A DNA stretch of 64,000 nucleotides from Rhodanobacter denitrificans (GTDB taxonomy: Bacteria > Pseudomonadota > Gammaproteobacteria > Xanthomonadales > Rhodanobacteraceae): the NCBI RefSeq assembly GCF_000230695.2, contig NC_020541.1:1054001-1118000 (forward strand), written 5' to 3'. Shown one piece after another: positions 20,157-40,668 of the stretch. A program made the position numbers and the translations under genes. How positions within the stretch are numbered: the stretch's first letter is position 1; the number at the start of each line of letters is the position of its first letter. The notes under the pieces were generated by a model that was not told the DNA's origin, searched no databases, and saw only the letters and a list, made by a program, of their open reading frames with translations.

Positions 20157-20528
20157 ATGTCCCTGACCAACGAACAGATCGTTGAAGCCGTCGCCGCCAA
20201 GTCGCTGATGGAAGTGATGGACCTGGTGAAGGCCATCGAAGAGAAGTTCGGCGTGACCGCCGCCGCCCCGGTGATGGTTGCCGCAGGCCCGGCCGCTGCC
20301 GGCCCGGCCGCCGAAGCGCAGACCGAGTTCGACGTCATCCTGAAGACCGCCGGCGCCAAGAAGGTCGATGTGATCAAGGCTGTCCGCGCGATCACCGGCC
20401 TGGGCCTGAAGGAAGCCAAGGACCTCACCGAGGCTGGCGGCGTCCTGAAGGAAGCCGTGTCGAAGGAAGATGCCGAGAAGTTCAAGAAGGACCTCGAAGC
20501 TGCCGGCGCCACGGTCGAACTGAAGTAA
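20157..20528 (+). CDS. rplL: 50S ribosomal protein L7/L12
   Basis: L12 recruits translation GTPases. The 123-residue protein has an N-terminal dimerisation domain, an Ala/Pro/Gly hinge (about residues 42-56) and a C-terminal domain ending ATVELK, with [20 protein letters not shown]. The ATG at 20157 is preceded by AGAGGTAAATGCA; another ATG five bases earlier is out of frame. Confidence 0.98.
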   Translation: MSLTNEQIVEAVAAKSLMEVMDLVKAIEEKFGVTAAAPVMVAAGPAAAGPAAEAQTEFDVILKTAGAKKVDVIKAVRAITGLGLKEAKDLTEAGGVLKEAVSKEDAEKFKKDLEAAGATVELK

Positions 20529-20571
20529 TCGGCGCCCTTGCGCGCCGTCAGTTTGATCTAGCGTCAAGCAA

Positions 20572-20600
20572 GCCTGGGGGCGCGAGCCCCCGGGCTTTGC
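20572..20600 (+). terminator. attenuator-like hairpin between rplL and rpoB
   Basis: GCCTGGGGGC (20572-20581) pairs with GCCCCCGGGC (20586-20595) across a GCGA loop (GNRA type), followed by TTTG. The strong stem but weak U-run suits partial termination, as known between rplL and rpoB in E. coli. Confidence 0.6.
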
Positions 20601-20610
20601 CTGCTTAGGC

Positions 20611-20667
20611 GGGAAGGGGAATGGAGAATAGGGATTCGCAGGTCGACTCCCCATTCTCGATTCCCAA
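20611..20667. repeat. GGGAATAGGGAAT-type inverted repeat, copy 3 (short)
   Basis: The left arm GGGAAGGGGAATGGAGAATA and right arm CCCATTCTCGATTCCC form an imperfect inverted repeat. A perfect 16-base palindrome, CAAATCCGCGGATTTG (20665-20680), follows directly. Both lie in the rplL-rpoB gap, about 75 bases before rpoB. Confidence 0.65.
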
Positions 20668-20752
20668 ATCCGCGGATTTGTCGAACATCTGATTTTTCAT
20701 TCAGCCGGTGTGTGCACCACCGGCGTCACTGCGAACCGAGGCGCTACCGATC

Positions 20753-24913
<4,161 letters not shown>

Positions 24914-24938
24914 TCCGCGCAGTCACCGGAGATTTCGA

Positions 24939-29153
<4,215 letters not shown>

Positions 29154-29183
29154 ATCCGTTCGGGATCTTGCTCGCTGACATAC

Positions 29184-29215
29184 GAAATGAGGTGCAGGGA
29201 CGCACCTCGTGTTCG
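29184..29215 (+). promoter_or_regulatory. hairpin block after rpoC, shared with the S10 leader
   Basis: GAGGTGC (29189-29195) pairs with GCACCTC (29202-29208). The 32-base block resembles 34131-34161, where the stem is GAGGCGC/GTGCTTC: a U-A pair has become C-G and two pairs became wobbles, so pairing is kept. No U-run follows. Confidence 0.5.
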
Positions 29216-29239
29216 GGTCCAGGACGGCTGAGCGCTGGC

Positions 29240-29268
29240 TTGCCTATGGCGGGCCGCTCATGTTAAAT
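29240..29268 (+). promoter_or_regulatory. probable rpsL (str operon) promoter
   Basis: TTGCCT (29240-29245), a 17-base spacer and TTAAAT (29263-29268), with TG just upstream and the discriminator TCCCGC. It lies about 60 bases before rpsL. Confidence 0.6.
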
Positions 29269-29330
29269 TCCCGCTTCTTGGCAGACCGAGCTTATTCGGG
29301 CTGCCTTTATGTTTTCAGGAACAGCTTCGC

Positions 29331-29705
29331 ATGACGACAGTCAACCAGTTGGTGCGCAAAAACCGCAGCCCCAAGACCTACAAGAGTGGGTCGCCTGCAC
29401 TGCAGAGCAGCCCGCAGCGTCGTGGCGTCTGCACGCGCGTTTACACGACCACTCCGAAGAAGCCGAACTCGGCCCTGCGCAAGGTTGCCAAGGTGCGCCT
29501 GACCAACGGCTTCGAGGTCATCAGCTACATCGGTGGCGAAGGCCACAACCTGCAGGAGCACTCGGTGGTGCTGATCCGCGGCGGCCGCGTCAAGGACTTG
29601 CCGGGCGTGCGCTACCACACGGTACGCGGCAGCCTCGATTGCGCCGGCGTCACCAAGCGTCGCCAGTCGCGCTCGAAGTACGGCGCCAAGCGCCCGAAGA
29701 AGTAA
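29331..29705 (+). CDS. rpsL: 30S ribosomal protein S12
   Basis: S12 shapes the decoding centre. The 124-residue protein has the conserved [18 protein letters not shown] loop; Lys43 and the second streptomycin-contact Lys in [12 protein letters not shown] are wild type, so no S12-based streptomycin resistance is indicated. It is first in the str operon, followed by a 145-base gap holding two paired-hairpin blocks before rpsG. Confidence 0.99.
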   Translation: MTTVNQLVRKNRSPKTYKSGSPALQSSPQRRGVCTRVYTTTPKKPNSALRKVAKVRLTNGFEVISYIGGEGHNLQEHSVVLIRGGRVKDLPGVRYHTVRGSLDCAGVTKRRQSRSKYGAKRPKK

Positions 29706-29729
29706 CGGCGGCTTACTTACTCGAAGAGT

Positions 29730-29773
29730 GCGGCCACGGACGGTCGCTTTTGCTCGGCAGGCATGGTGCCTGC
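29730..29773 (+). promoter_or_regulatory. paired hairpins before rpsG, first copy
   Basis: GCGGCC-ACGGAC-GGTCGC (29730-29747) is followed by TTTT and by GCAGGCA-TGG-TGCCTGC (29757-29773). The first loop carries GGA. Confidence 0.6.
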
Positions 29774-29788
29774 AAGAAATACAACAGT

Positions 29789-29828
29789 GCGGCCAGGGTG
29801 GTCGCTTTTCCGGTGGGCAGGAATGCCC
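29789..29828 (+). promoter_or_regulatory. paired hairpins before rpsG, second copy
   Basis: GCGGCC-AGGGT-GGTCGC (29789-29805), TTTT, then GGGCA-GGAA-TGCCC (29815-29828). It repeats the architecture of the preceding block with altered stems and ends 22 bases before the rpsG start. Confidence 0.6.
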
Positions 29829-29850
29829 GCAAAAATAACGGACAAAAAAC

Positions 29851-30318
29851 ATGTCGCGCAAAGGTTCACATCCCGCCCGTCTGGTTCTGCCGGATCCCAA
29901 GCATGGCAGTCAGCTGATCGCCCGTTTCATCAACATGGTGATGAAGAGCGGCAAGAAATCGGTCGCCGAGAGCATCGTCTACGGTGCGCTGCAGCATATC
30001 GGCGAGAAGAATGCCGAGCCGGTGGCGCTGGTCGAGAAAGCGCTGAACAACATCGCTCCGGCGGTCGAGGTGAAGTCTCGCCGTGTCGGCGGCGCGACCT
30101 ACCAGGTGCCGGTCGAAGTGCGTCCGGGTCGCCGCATGGCGCTGGCGATGCGCTGGGTCATCGACGCTGCCCGCAAGCGCGGCGAAACCTCGATGCCGCG
30201 CAAGCTGGCTGCCGAATTGCTGGAAGCTTCGGAAAGCCGCGGCGGCGCCGCCAAGAAGCGCGAGGAAACGCACCGCATGGCAGAGGCCAACAAGGCCTTC
30301 TCGCACTACAGGTGGTAA
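29851..30318 (+). CDS. rpsG: 30S ribosomal protein S7
   Basis: S7 nucleates assembly of the 30S head and contacts E-site tRNA. The 155-residue protein has [20 protein letters not shown] and [19 protein letters not shown], which bind 16S rRNA. In E. coli S7 represses the str operon in the rpsL-rpsG gap; here that gap carries two hairpin pairs that could serve such a role (inference). Confidence 0.99.
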   Translation: MSRKGSHPARLVLPDPKHGSQLIARFINMVMKSGKKSVAESIVYGALQHIGEKNAEPVALVEKALNNIAPAVEVKSRRVGGATYQVPVEVRPGRRMALAMRWVIDAARKRGETSMPRKLAAELLEASESRGGAAKKREETHRMAEANKAFSHYRW

Positions 30319-30392
30319 GTGGGTCGGGTCCTTGCCGTCGTCGCTGATGGCTAGGCGGCTCCGCCATCCTGGCAGACTCCTAAATAGAAGCG

Positions 30393-30432
30393 CGACCCGG
30401 ACGGTCGTTTTCGAAACAGGGCAGGGTTGCCC
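30393..30432 (+). promoter_or_regulatory. paired hairpins before fusA
   Basis: CGACC-CGGAC-GGTCG (30393-30407), TTTT, then GGGCA-GGGT-TGCCC (30419-30432), ending 17 bases before the fusA start. The layout matches the rpsG leader blocks. Confidence 0.6.
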
Positions 30433-30449
30433 GGCAAAGGTAAATATCC

Positions 30450-32567
<2,118 letters not shown>

Positions 32568-32589
32568 CCGGGCCGGCTTTCCCACGCTT

Positions 32590-32650
32590 AATTAGTGCGA
32601 TCGATCCCTGATCGCGAAAATCGAAGAGCGGCCCCGCGGCCGCGCTAATT
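32590..32650 (+). promoter_or_regulatory. hairpin element before tuf copy 2
   Basis: GCGATC-GATCCCT-GATCGC (32597-32615) and GCGGCC-CCGC-GGCCGC (32628-32643) are enclosed by AATTAGTGCG (32590-32599) and CGCGCTAATT (32641-32650), which can pair with one wobble. The outer and inner helices share bases, so alternative folds are possible. The first hairpin and trailing GAAAATC recur before rpsD. Confidence 0.55.
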
Positions 32651-32677
32651 GATTGGTTCTTTCTAGAGGTCAGAGTC

Positions 32678-33868
<1,191 letters not shown>

Positions 33869-33885
33869 TAGCTCTTGTGAGAAGT

Positions 33886-33929
33886 CCGGCATGGATGCCG
33901 GGTTGATCTTTGCCATCAGGGAGGATGGC
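33886..33929 (+). promoter_or_regulatory. paired hairpins downstream of tuf copy 2
   Basis: CCGGCA-TGGA-TGCCGG (33886-33901) and GCCATC-AGGGAG-GATGGC (33912-33929), both with GGA loops, 18 bases after the tuf stop. It is closely similar to 15170-15213. The following 33930-34055 holds no gene or motif I recognise. Confidence 0.55.
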
Positions 33930-34055
33930 TGAAGTAAAGGTCACGGGGCGAACGGAACCGCACGCTGCCGGGATAACTCCCGCTGTTGAACCGGACGTGG
34001 CTGCGCCGCGCCGGTTGACGCCGGCCAAGTCAAGGTTGATGTTGTTTCGCACCCC

Positions 34056-34084
34056 TTCACTAATGCCAGATTTGCCGGTATACT
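34056..34084 (+). promoter_or_regulatory. probable S10 operon promoter
   Basis: TTCACT (34056-34061), a 17-base spacer and TATACT (34079-34084). It would give an rpsJ leader of about 300 bases containing the attenuator-like hairpin below. Confidence 0.65.
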
Positions 34085-34130
34085 TGGCAGCTCACTTGTC
34101 GGACAGACGTGTTTCTGGACGACCAACCGC

Positions 34131-34161
34131 GAAATGAGGCGCAGGACGTGCTTCGAGTTCG
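34131..34161 (+). promoter_or_regulatory. S10 leader hairpin similar to the post-rpoC block
   Basis: GAGGCGC-AGGAC-GTGCTTC within GAAATGAGG...TTCG. Pairing is conserved relative to 29189-29208 through compensatory and wobble changes. It lies about 40 bases into the predicted leader. Confidence 0.45.
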
Positions 34162-34246
34162 CTGGCCGCGGATCGGCCTTCGCAAGTCGACGTGATCGCG
34201 GGGTGTGCCCTGTTGACACGTCGTTTTGTGCGAGATTCGGATGGTG

Positions 34247-34281
34247 CCAGGCGAGCGAACCGATGCTCGCCTGGTGTTTTT
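34247..34281 (+). terminator. attenuator in the S10 operon leader
   Basis: A perfect ten-base stem, CCAGGCGAGC (34247-34256) and GCTCGCCTGG (34265-34274), is followed by TGTTTTT. It stands 112 bases upstream of rpsJ and downstream of the promoter, the arrangement used for L4-mediated attenuation of the S10 operon in E. coli. L4 control here is an inference. Confidence 0.7.
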
Positions 34282-34392
34282 CAAAGGGGCCGACGAATCA
34301 TTGAAGGCCTCGGGTTTGTGGCAATAGGCAGTGCGGGGCGGTGAGAAGCCGCTTCGTTTCACAGAACGTTCTTTCGACAACAGGACACGGTT

Positions 34393-34704
34393 ATGGCGAA
34401 CCAGAAGATTCGGATTCGGCTGAAAGCGTACGATCATCGCCTGATCGACCGCTCGGCCAGCGAGATCGTCGAGACGGCAAAGCGCACGGGTGCCACGGTA
34501 CTCGGCCCGATCCCGCTCCCGACCAAGATCGAGCGTTACACCATTCTGACGTCGCCGCACGTCGACAAGGATGCACGCGACCAGTACGAGACCCGTACCC
34601 ACAAGCGTGTGCTCGACATCGTCGACCCGAACGACAAGACCGTGGACGCGCTCATGAAGCTTGATCTCGCCGCAGGCGTCGATGTTCAGATCAAGCTCGG
34701 TTGA
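34393..34704 (+). CDS. rpsJ: 30S ribosomal protein S10 (NusE)
   Basis: The 103-residue S10 serves in the 30S head and as NusE in antitermination. It begins [17 protein letters not shown] and has the [14 protein letters not shown] loop. It is the first gene of a run of 27 ribosomal, secretion and RNA polymerase genes that continues to rplQ. rplC follows after 20 bases. Confidence 0.99.
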   Translation: MANQKIRIRLKAYDHRLIDRSASEIVETAKRTGATVLGPIPLPTKIERYTILTSPHVDKDARDQYETRTHKRVLDIVDPNDKTVDALMKLDLAAGVDVQIKLG

Positions 34705-34724
34705 GCGACAGACAGGATACGAAG

Positions 34725-35366
34725 ATGAGTATCGGATTGGTTGGCCGCAAATGCGGCATGAGCCGACTCTTCACTGAAGATGGTCGTTCGATTCCGGTGA
34801 CGCTGATTGAAGCGACGCCGAACCGGGTGACCCAGCTGAAGACGGATGACAACGATGGCTACAGCGCCGTCCAGGTTTCTGCGGGCAGCAAGCGCGCGAA
34901 CCTGCTGACGCAGCCGCTGAAGGGTCATTACGCGAAGGCCAAGGTTGAGCCGGGTCGTGGTCTGTGGGAGTTCCGCGTGGCGGCCGAGGACCTCGGCAAG
35001 TATGCCGTGGGTACCGAGATCAAGGCGGATGAGGTGTTCTCCGTCGGCCAGATCGTCGACGTTGCCGGCGTGTCGAAGGGCAAGGGCTTCCAGGGCACGA
35101 TCAAGCGCTGGAACTTCAAGATGGGCGACGCCACCCACGGCAACTCGCTCTCGCATCGCGCGCCGGGCTCCATCGGCCAGCGCCAGACGCCGGGTCGCGT
35201 GTTCCCCGGCAAGAAGATGGCCGGTCACATGGGTGCCGTGCGCCGCTCGGCGCAGGGGCTGGAAGTGGTCAAGGTCGACGCCGAGCGCCACCTGATTGCG
35301 GTGAAGGGCGCGGTACCGGGTGCAACCGGTGGCGACGTCATCATTCGCCCGACGACCAAGGGTTGA
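34725..35366 (+). CDS. rplC: 50S ribosomal protein L3
   Basis: L3 is an early 50S assembly protein reaching towards the peptidyl-transferase centre. The 213-residue protein starts [16 protein letters not shown] and carries the loop [20 protein letters not shown], whose Gln is the PrmB methylation site in related bacteria. An in-frame GTG or ATG eight codons upstream is less likely. Confidence 0.99.
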   Translation: MSIGLVGRKCGMSRLFTEDGRSIPVTLIEATPNRVTQLKTDDNDGYSAVQVSAGSKRANLLTQPLKGHYAKAKVEPGRGLWEFRVAAEDLGKYAVGTEIKADEVFSVGQIVDVAGVSKGKGFQGTIKRWNFKMGDATHGNSLSHRAPGSIGQRQTPGRVFPGKKMAGHMGAVRRSAQGLEVVKVDAERHLIAVKGAVPGATGGDVIIRPTTKG

Positions 35367-35377
35367 GGAGAGTCGCC

Positions 35378-35980
35378 ATGGAATTGAATGTCATTGGCGC
35401 CAAGCCGCTCAGCGTGTCGGACGAAGTGTTCGGCGGCGAGTACAAGAAAGCCCTGGTTCACCAGGTGGTGGTTGCCTACCAGGCGGCTGGTCGCGCCGGT
35501 ACCAAGGCGCAGCTGTCGCGCGGCGAGATGTCCGGCACCACCAAGAAATTCAAGAAGCAGAAGGGCGGTGGTGCCCGTCACGGTGACTACCGTGCGCCGA
35601 TCTTCATCGGCGGCGGCGTCACGTTTGCCGCCAAGCCGCGCAGCTACGAGCAGAAAGTCAATCGCAAGGCCTACCGTGTCGCGATCCGCTCGATTTTCTC
35701 CGAGCTGGCCCGCCAAGGTCGCCTGAAGGTCGTCGAGAGCTTCGGTGTCGAGACGCCGAAGACCTCCGCGATGGTGGCCAAGCTGGCTGAGCTGGAGGTT
35801 TCCGGTCGCGTGCTGCTGGTGTCGGAGGATGCCTCCGAGGCGTTGTTCCTGGCCGCGCGCAATATCCCGTATATCTATGTGCTGGACGTGATGGCGCTGA
35901 ACCCGGTCAGCCTGGTCGGTTCCGACCATGTGGTGATGACGGTCGACGCCGTGAAGAAGGTCGAGGAGTGGCTGGCATGA
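35378..35980 (+). CDS. rplD: 50S ribosomal protein L4
   Basis: L4 lines the exit tunnel and in E. coli represses the S10 operon. The 200-residue protein has the extended loop [19 protein letters not shown] followed by [11 protein letters not shown] (about residues 45-75). The ATG at 35378 gives the standard [15 protein letters not shown] start. The stop overlaps the rplW start (ATGA). Confidence 0.98.
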   Translation: MELNVIGAKPLSVSDEVFGGEYKKALVHQVVVAYQAAGRAGTKAQLSRGEMSGTTKKFKKQKGGGARHGDYRAPIFIGGGVTFAAKPRSYEQKVNRKAYRVAIRSIFSELARQGRLKVVESFGVETPKTSAMVAKLAELEVSGRVLLVSEDASEALFLAARNIPYIYVLDVMALNPVSLVGSDHVVMTVDAVKKVEEWLA

Positions 35981-36270
35981 ACAACGAACGCATTCTCGAT
36001 ACGCTGCGCGCGCCGCACATTTCCGAGAAGTCGGCGCGCCTGGCCGAGCATAATCAGTACGTATTCGTGGTCGCCCCGACCGCAACCAAGGCTGATGTCC
36101 GCGTTGCCGTGGAGAAGATGTTCGACGTCAAGGTCGAGCAGGTGAACCTCGTCAACACCAAGGGCAAGGTCAAGTCCTTCCGTTTCCGCGCTGGCAGCCG
36201 CCAGGGCAAGCGCAAGGCCTATGTGCGTCTTGCCGATGGCCAGACCATCGACGTGTCCGCCAAGGCCTGA
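35977..36270 (+). CDS. rplW: 50S ribosomal protein L23
   Basis: L23 sits at the tunnel exit and docks trigger factor and SRP. The 97-residue protein begins [20 protein letters not shown] and has the extended loop [20 protein letters not shown]. It is translationally coupled to rplD through ATGA. Confidence 0.98.
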   Translation: MNNERILDTLRAPHISEKSARLAEHNQYVFVVAPTATKADVRVAVEKMFDVKVEQVNLVNTKGKVKSFRFRAGSRQGKRKAYVRLADGQTIDVSAKA

Positions 36271-36287
36271 GCCAGGAGTTCTGTGAG

Positions 36288-37112
36288 ATGGCACTAATCA
36301 ACCACAAGCCGACCTCGCCGGGCCGCCGTGACGCGGTGAGCGTCCGCACGGAAGGCCTGTACAAGGGCGCGCCGTACGCGGCGTTGACCGAGTCGCAGTC
36401 CAAGACCGGCGGTCGCAACCACCACGGTCGCATCACCACGCGTCATCGTGGCGGCGGCCACAAGCAGCATTACCGCCTCATCGATTTCAAGCGCGACAAG
36501 GAGGGCATTGCTGCCCGCGTCGAGCGCATCGAGTACGATCCGAACCGCACCGCGCACATCGCGTTGCTGTGCTATGCCGACGGCGAGCGTCGTTACATCA
36601 TTGCGCCGAAGGGCGTGCAGGTGGACGACCGCCTGGTGTCTGGCCGCGATGCGCCGATCAAGGCCGGCAACTGCCTGCAGCTGCGCAATATCCCGATGGG
36701 CAGCACCATCCATTGCATCGAGCTGCGTCCCGGCAAGGGCGCGCAGATCGCCCGCAGCGCAGGCGCTTCGGTGCAGCTGGTCGCCCGCGAGTCCGGGTAC
36801 GCCACGTTGCGACTGCGCTCCGGCGAGATGCGCCGCGTCTCGGTCGACTGCCGCGCCACCATCGGCGAAGTGGGCAACGGCGAGCACAGCCTGAAGAAGC
36901 TGGGCAAGGCCGGCGCCAAGCGCTGGGTGGGTATTCGCCCGACCGTCCGCGGCGTGGTGATGAACCCGGTCGACCACCCGCACGGCGGTGGTGAAGGCAA
37001 GACTTCTGGCGGTCGTCATCCGGTCAGCCCGTGGGGCACGCCGGCCAAGGGTTACAAGACCCGCAACAACAAGCGCACGCAGCAGTTCATCGTGCGTCGT
37101 CGTACCAAGTAA
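36288..37112 (+). CDS. rplB: 50S ribosomal protein L2
   Basis: L2 is needed for subunit association and peptidyl transfer. The 274-residue protein has the conserved [20 protein letters not shown]-terminal part and the C-terminal [18 protein letters not shown] loop with the essential His. Confidence 0.99.
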   Translation: MALINHKPTSPGRRDAVSVRTEGLYKGAPYAALTESQSKTGGRNHHGRITTRHRGGGHKQHYRLIDFKRDKEGIAARVERIEYDPNRTAHIALLCYADGERRYIIAPKGVQVDDRLVSGRDAPIKAGNCLQLRNIPMGSTIHCIELRPGKGAQIARSAGASVQLVARESGYATLRLRSGEMRRVSVDCRATIGEVGNGEHSLKKLGKAGAKRWVGIRPTVRGVVMNPVDHPHGGGEGKTSGGRHPVSPWGTPAKGYKTRNNKRTQQFIVRRRTK

Positions 37113-37124
37113 CAGGAAGCCGAC

Positions 37125-37397
37125 ATGCCGCGTTCTCTGAAGAAAGGTCCGTTCGTCGACCTTCACCTCGCGAAGAAGGTGGAAGCTGCGGTTTCCGCCC
37201 ACAACAAGCGCCCGATCAAGACATGGTCGCGCCGCTCGATGATCCTGCCGGAAATGGTCGGCTTGACCATCGCCATCCACAACGGCCGTCAGCACGTGCC
37301 TGTCCTGATCAACGAGAACATGGTCGGGCACAAGCTCGGCGAGTTCGCGGTGACCCGTACGTTCAAAGGCCATGTCGGCGACAAGAAGGGCAAGTGA
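37125..37397 (+). CDS. rpsS: 30S ribosomal protein S19
   Basis: S19 forms part of the 30S head with S13. The 90-residue protein starts [18 protein letters not shown] and has the [19 protein letters not shown] core. The stop overlaps the rplV start as TGATG. Confidence 0.99.
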   Translation: MPRSLKKGPFVDLHLAKKVEAAVSAHNKRPIKTWSRRSMILPEMVGLTIAIHNGRQHVPVLINENMVGHKLGEFAVTRTFKGHVGDKKGK

Positions 37398-37732
37398 TGA
37401 GCACTGAAGCCAAAGCGATCCTGCGCGGCGCCCGCATTTCGGCGCAAAAGGCACGCCTGGTGGCTGATCTGGTCCGCGGTCTTCCCGTGGGCAGGGCCAG
37501 CGACGTGCTCACCTACACCAACAAGAAGGCCGCGCACCTGGTTCGCAAGGTGCTGCTGTCGGCCGTCGCCAACGCCGAGAACAATCTCGGCGCGGATGTC
37601 GACGAGCTGAAGGTGGCCAGCATCTTCGTCGACGAAGGTCCGGCGATGAAGCGCATGTATGCCCGCGCCAAAGGCCGCGGTTCGCGCATTCTCAAGCGCA
37701 CCAGCCACATCACTGTGGTTGTTGGTAACTGA
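37397..37732 (+). CDS. rplV: 50S ribosomal protein L22
   Basis: L22 contributes a beta hairpin to the exit tunnel; changes there give macrolide resistance. The 111-residue protein has the [20 protein letters not shown] start and a complete [20 protein letters not shown] hairpin without deletion. It starts within the rpsS stop (TGATG). Confidence 0.98.
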   Translation: MSTEAKAILRGARISAQKARLVADLVRGLPVGRASDVLTYTNKKAAHLVRKVLLSAVANAENNLGADVDELKVASIFVDEGPAMKRMYARAKGRGSRILKRTSHITVVVGN

Positions 37733-37747
37733 CCGGGGACATAGACG

Positions 37748-38503
37748 ATGGGTCACAAAGTTCATCCCACCGGTATCCGCCTCGGCATTGCCAAGGACTG
37801 GAACTCGAAGTGGTTCGCCAACAAGGGCGATTATGCCAAGTATCTCGTGGCCGACATCAAGGTCCGCGACATGCTGAAGAAGAAGCTGGCTGCCGCCGGT
37901 ATCTCGAAGATCCAGATCGAGCGCCCGGCCAAGACGGCGCGCGTGACGATCCACACCGCCCGCCCGGGCGTGGTGATCGGCAAGAAGGGCGAGGATATCG
38001 AGAAGCTGCGTAAGGAAGTCAGCGACATGATGGGCGTCCCGACGCACATCAACGTCAACGAAGTGCGCAAGCCCGAGCTTGACGCGCAGTTGGTGGCCGA
38101 GTCGATCGCGCAGCAGCTGGAGCGTCGCATCATGTTCCGCCGCGCGATGAAGCGTTCGGTCGGCAATGCGATGCGCCTGGGCGCGCTGGGCATCAAGATC
38201 AACGTGTCCGGCCGCCTGAACGGTGCCGAGATCGCCCGTTCCGAGTGGGCCCGTGAAGGCCGCGTGCCGCTGCACACGCTGCGTGCCGACATCGATTACG
38301 GCTTCGCCGAGGCGAGCACCACCTACGGCATCATCGGCATCAAGGTGTGGGTCAACAAGGGCGAGATCTTCGACCTGACCCAGATCGGCCAGGAGTCGAA
38401 GGACGAGTCGCCCGCGCAGCCGCGCCGCGAAGGTGGCGAAGGTCGTCGTAACGATTCGCGTCGCGAGGCCGGTGACGGCCGCCGCGAGCGGTCTGCGAAG
38501 TAA
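37748..38503 (+). CDS. rpsC: 30S ribosomal protein S3
   Basis: S3 lines the mRNA entry tunnel. The 251-residue protein starts [14 protein letters not shown], has the KH-domain loop [17 protein letters not shown], and ends in an Arg/Glu/Gly-rich tail of about 35 residues, longer than in E. coli and common in Xanthomonadales. Confidence 0.99.
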   Translation: MGHKVHPTGIRLGIAKDWNSKWFANKGDYAKYLVADIKVRDMLKKKLAAAGISKIQIERPAKTARVTIHTARPGVVIGKKGEDIEKLRKEVSDMMGVPTHINVNEVRKPELDAQLVAESIAQQLERRIMFRRAMKRSVGNAMRLGALGIKINVSGRLNGAEIARSEWAREGRVPLHTLRADIDYGFAEASTTYGIIGIKVWVNKGEIFDLTQIGQESKDESPAQPRREGGEGRRNDSRREAGDGRRERSAK

Positions 38504-38514
38504 GGAGAGTTGCC

Positions 38515-38928
38515 ATGTTGCAACCCAAGCGAACCAAATACCGCAAACAGTTCAAGGGCCGTAACAACGGTCTGGCGCAGTGCTCCAACCTCGTCAGCTT
38601 TGGCGAGTACGGCCTGAAGGCTACGACCCACGGCGCGCTCACTGCACGTCAGATCGAAGCCGCCCGTCGTTGCATCACCCGCTTCGTCAAGCGTGGCGGC
38701 AAGCTGTGGATCCGCGTGTTCCCGGACAAGCCGATCACCAAGAAGCCGATCGAAGTCCGCATGGGCTCGGGCAAGGGCAGTGTCGAGTTCTGGGTCGCCC
38801 CGATCCAGCCCGGGCGCATGCTCTATGAAATCGAGGGCGTCGACGAGTTGACGGCGCGCGAGGCGTTCCGCCTGGCCGCCGCCAAGCTGTCGGTGCAGAC
38901 CCAGTTTGTGACCCGGGCGGTGATGTGA
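38515..38928 (+). CDS. rplP: 50S ribosomal protein L16
   Basis: L16 organises the A-site region of the 50S. The 137-residue protein begins [19 protein letters not shown] and has the [20 protein letters not shown] segment containing the arginine hydroxylated by YcfD in E. coli. The stop overlaps the rpmC start (TGATG). Confidence 0.99.
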   Translation: MLQPKRTKYRKQFKGRNNGLAQCSNLVSFGEYGLKATTHGALTARQIEAARRCITRFVKRGGKLWIRVFPDKPITKKPIEVRMGSGKGSVEFWVAPIQPGRMLYEIEGVDELTAREAFRLAAAKLSVQTQFVTRAVM

Positions 38929-39113
38929 TGGCCAGCAAAGATATCAACAACCAGTCGGCCGAAGAGCTGCAGCAGCACCTGCTGGACCTGCGCAAGGAGC
39001 AGTTCAACCTGCGCATGCAGAAGGGTTCCGGCCAGCTCACTCAGCCGCACCAGCTCCGCCGCGTTCGGCGTGACATCGCCCGCACGAAATTCGTGCTCGG
39101 CGGCAAGAAGTAA
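38928..39113 (+). CDS. rpmC: 50S ribosomal protein L29
   Basis: A small helical-hairpin protein (61 residues) at the tunnel exit beside L23. It contains the family core LRKEQFNLRMQKGSGQL. The ATG overlapping the rplP stop was chosen over the GTG one codon upstream. Confidence 0.97.
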   Translation: MASKDINNQSAEELQQHLLDLRKEQFNLRMQKGSGQLTQPHQLRRVRRDIARTKFVLGGKK

Positions 39114-39125
39114 GGGACGGCCGAC

Positions 39126-39386
39126 ATGAGCGACAACAACAAGCAGACGCGCACCCTTGAGGGCCGCGTCACCAGCAACAAGATGGACAAGACGGTCACC
39201 GTCCTGGTCGAGCGCCAGGAGCAGCACTGGCTGCTCGGCAAGACCATCCGCCGGTCGACCAAACTGCACGCGCAGGACGACCTGGGTGCGAACGAGGGCG
39301 ACCTCGTGCGCATCGCGGAGTGCCGTCCGCTGTCCAAGACCAAGCATCACCGCGTGGTCGAAATCATCACGCGCGCCAACGTCTAA
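39126..39386 (+). CDS. rpsQ: 30S ribosomal protein S17
   Basis: S17 is a primary 16S-binding OB-fold protein. The 86-residue sequence has [20 protein letters not shown] and the C-terminal [15 protein letters not shown] core. Confidence 0.98.
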   Translation: MSDNNKQTRTLEGRVTSNKMDKTVTVLVERQEQHWLLGKTIRRSTKLHAQDDLGANEGDLVRIAECRPLSKTKHHRVVEIITRANV

Positions 39387-39400
39387 GGGAGGGTGCAGAC

Positions 39401-39769
39401 ATGATCCAGATGCAAAGCACGCTTTCCGCAGCGGACAACAGCGGCGCGAAAGAACTGATGTGCATCAAGGTACTCGGCGGCTCCAAGCGCCGTTACGCCG
39501 CGATCGGTGACGTGATCAAGGTCACCGTGAAGGATGCGATCCCTCGCGGCAAGGTGAAGAAGGGCGAGGTTTACAACGCCGTGGTGGTGCGTACTGCCAA
39601 GGGTGTGCGTCGTCCCGATGGCTCGCTGATCCGTTTCGACGGCAATGCAGCGGTCCTCCTCAACAACAAGCTCGAGCCGATCGGCACCCGTATTTTCGGG
39701 CCGGTTACCCGCGAGCTGCGCAGCGAGAAGTTCATGAAGATCGTCTCGCTTGCGCCCGAAGTGCTCTGA
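39401..39769 (+). CDS. rplN: 50S ribosomal protein L14
   Basis: L14 sits at the subunit interface and is the docking site for RsfS. The 122-residue protein starts [19 protein letters not shown] and ends [10 protein letters not shown]. The ATG at 39401 follows GGGAGGGTG; it begins the spc gene order. Confidence 0.99.
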   Translation: MIQMQSTLSAADNSGAKELMCIKVLGGSKRRYAAIGDVIKVTVKDAIPRGKVKKGEVYNAVVVRTAKGVRRPDGSLIRFDGNAAVLLNNKLEPIGTRIFGPVTRELRSEKFMKIVSLAPEVL

Positions 39770-39783
39770 GCGGAGTCAAGACA

Positions 39784-40098
39784 ATGAACCGTATCCGCAA
39801 GGGTGATCAGGTCCTGGTGATCACCGGCAAGAACAAGGGTCAGCGCGGCGATGTGCTGCGTGTTGCAGGCGATCGCGTGTTCGTCTCCAACGTGAATCTG
39901 GTCAAGCGCCACACCAAGCCGAACCCCCAGGCCAACCAGGCTGGCGGCATCGTCGAGCGTGAAGCCTCGATCCATCTCTCCAATGTGCAGCTGTTCAACC
40001 CCGCCACGAACAAGGGTGAACGCGTCGGCACCAAAACGCTCGCTGATGGGCGCAAGGTTCGCGTGTTCCGCTCGTCTGGCGAGGTGGTGGACGCGTAA
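39784..40098 (+). CDS. rplX: 50S ribosomal protein L24
   Basis: L24 initiates 50S assembly. The 104-residue protein carries an N-terminal KOW motif ([18 protein letters not shown]) and the conserved [18 protein letters not shown] segment. Confidence 0.98.
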   Translation: MNRIRKGDQVLVITGKNKGQRGDVLRVAGDRVFVSNVNLVKRHTKPNPQANQAGGIVEREASIHLSNVQLFNPATNKGERVGTKTLADGRKVRVFRSSGEVVDA

Positions 40099-40110
40099 GG
40101 AATCACGATC

Positions 40111-40650
40111 ATGACCCGCCTTGAAAATTTCTACAAAGAGCAGGTAGTGCCGAAGCTCACCGAGCAGTTCGGCTACCAGAACGTGATGCAGGTTCCCCGC
40201 ATCACCAAGATCACGCTGAACATGGGCGTGGGCGAAGCCGCGGGCAACAAGAAGGTGCTCGAGAATGCCGTGGCCGACATGGCCAAGATCTCCGGCCAGA
40301 AGCCGATCACGACCAAGGCGCGCGTGTCCGTGGCCTCGTTCAAGATCCGCGACGGCTGGCCGATCGGCTGCAAGGTCACCTTGCGCCGCGCCCAGATGTT
40401 CGAGTTCCTCGATCGCCTGATCAACATTTCGCTGCCGCGTGTGCGCGACTTCCGCGGTGTTTCGGGCAAGGCCTTCGACGGCCGCGGCAATTACAACTTC
40501 GGCATCAAGGAACAGATCATCTTCCCTGAGATCGACTTCGACCAGGTCGATGCGCTGCGTGGCATGGATATCTCCATCACCACCACCGCCAAGACCGACG
40601 AAGAAGCGAAGGCCTTGCTGGCAGCGTTCAGCTTCCCGTTCCGCAACTGA
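40111..40650 (+). CDS. rplE: 50S ribosomal protein L5
   Basis: L5 binds 5S rRNA and contacts P-site tRNA. The 179-residue protein has [16 protein letters not shown] and [20 protein letters not shown], the standard motifs, and ends with AAFSFPFRN. Confidence 0.99.
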   Translation: MTRLENFYKEQVVPKLTEQFGYQNVMQVPRITKITLNMGVGEAAGNKKVLENAVADMAKISGQKPITTKARVSVASFKIRDGWPIGCKVTLRRAQMFEFLDRLINISLPRVRDFRGVSGKAFDGRGNYNFGIKEQIIFPEIDFDQVDALRGMDISITTTAKTDEEAKALLAAFSFPFRN

Positions 40651-40668
40651 TAGACGCGAGAGATACCC

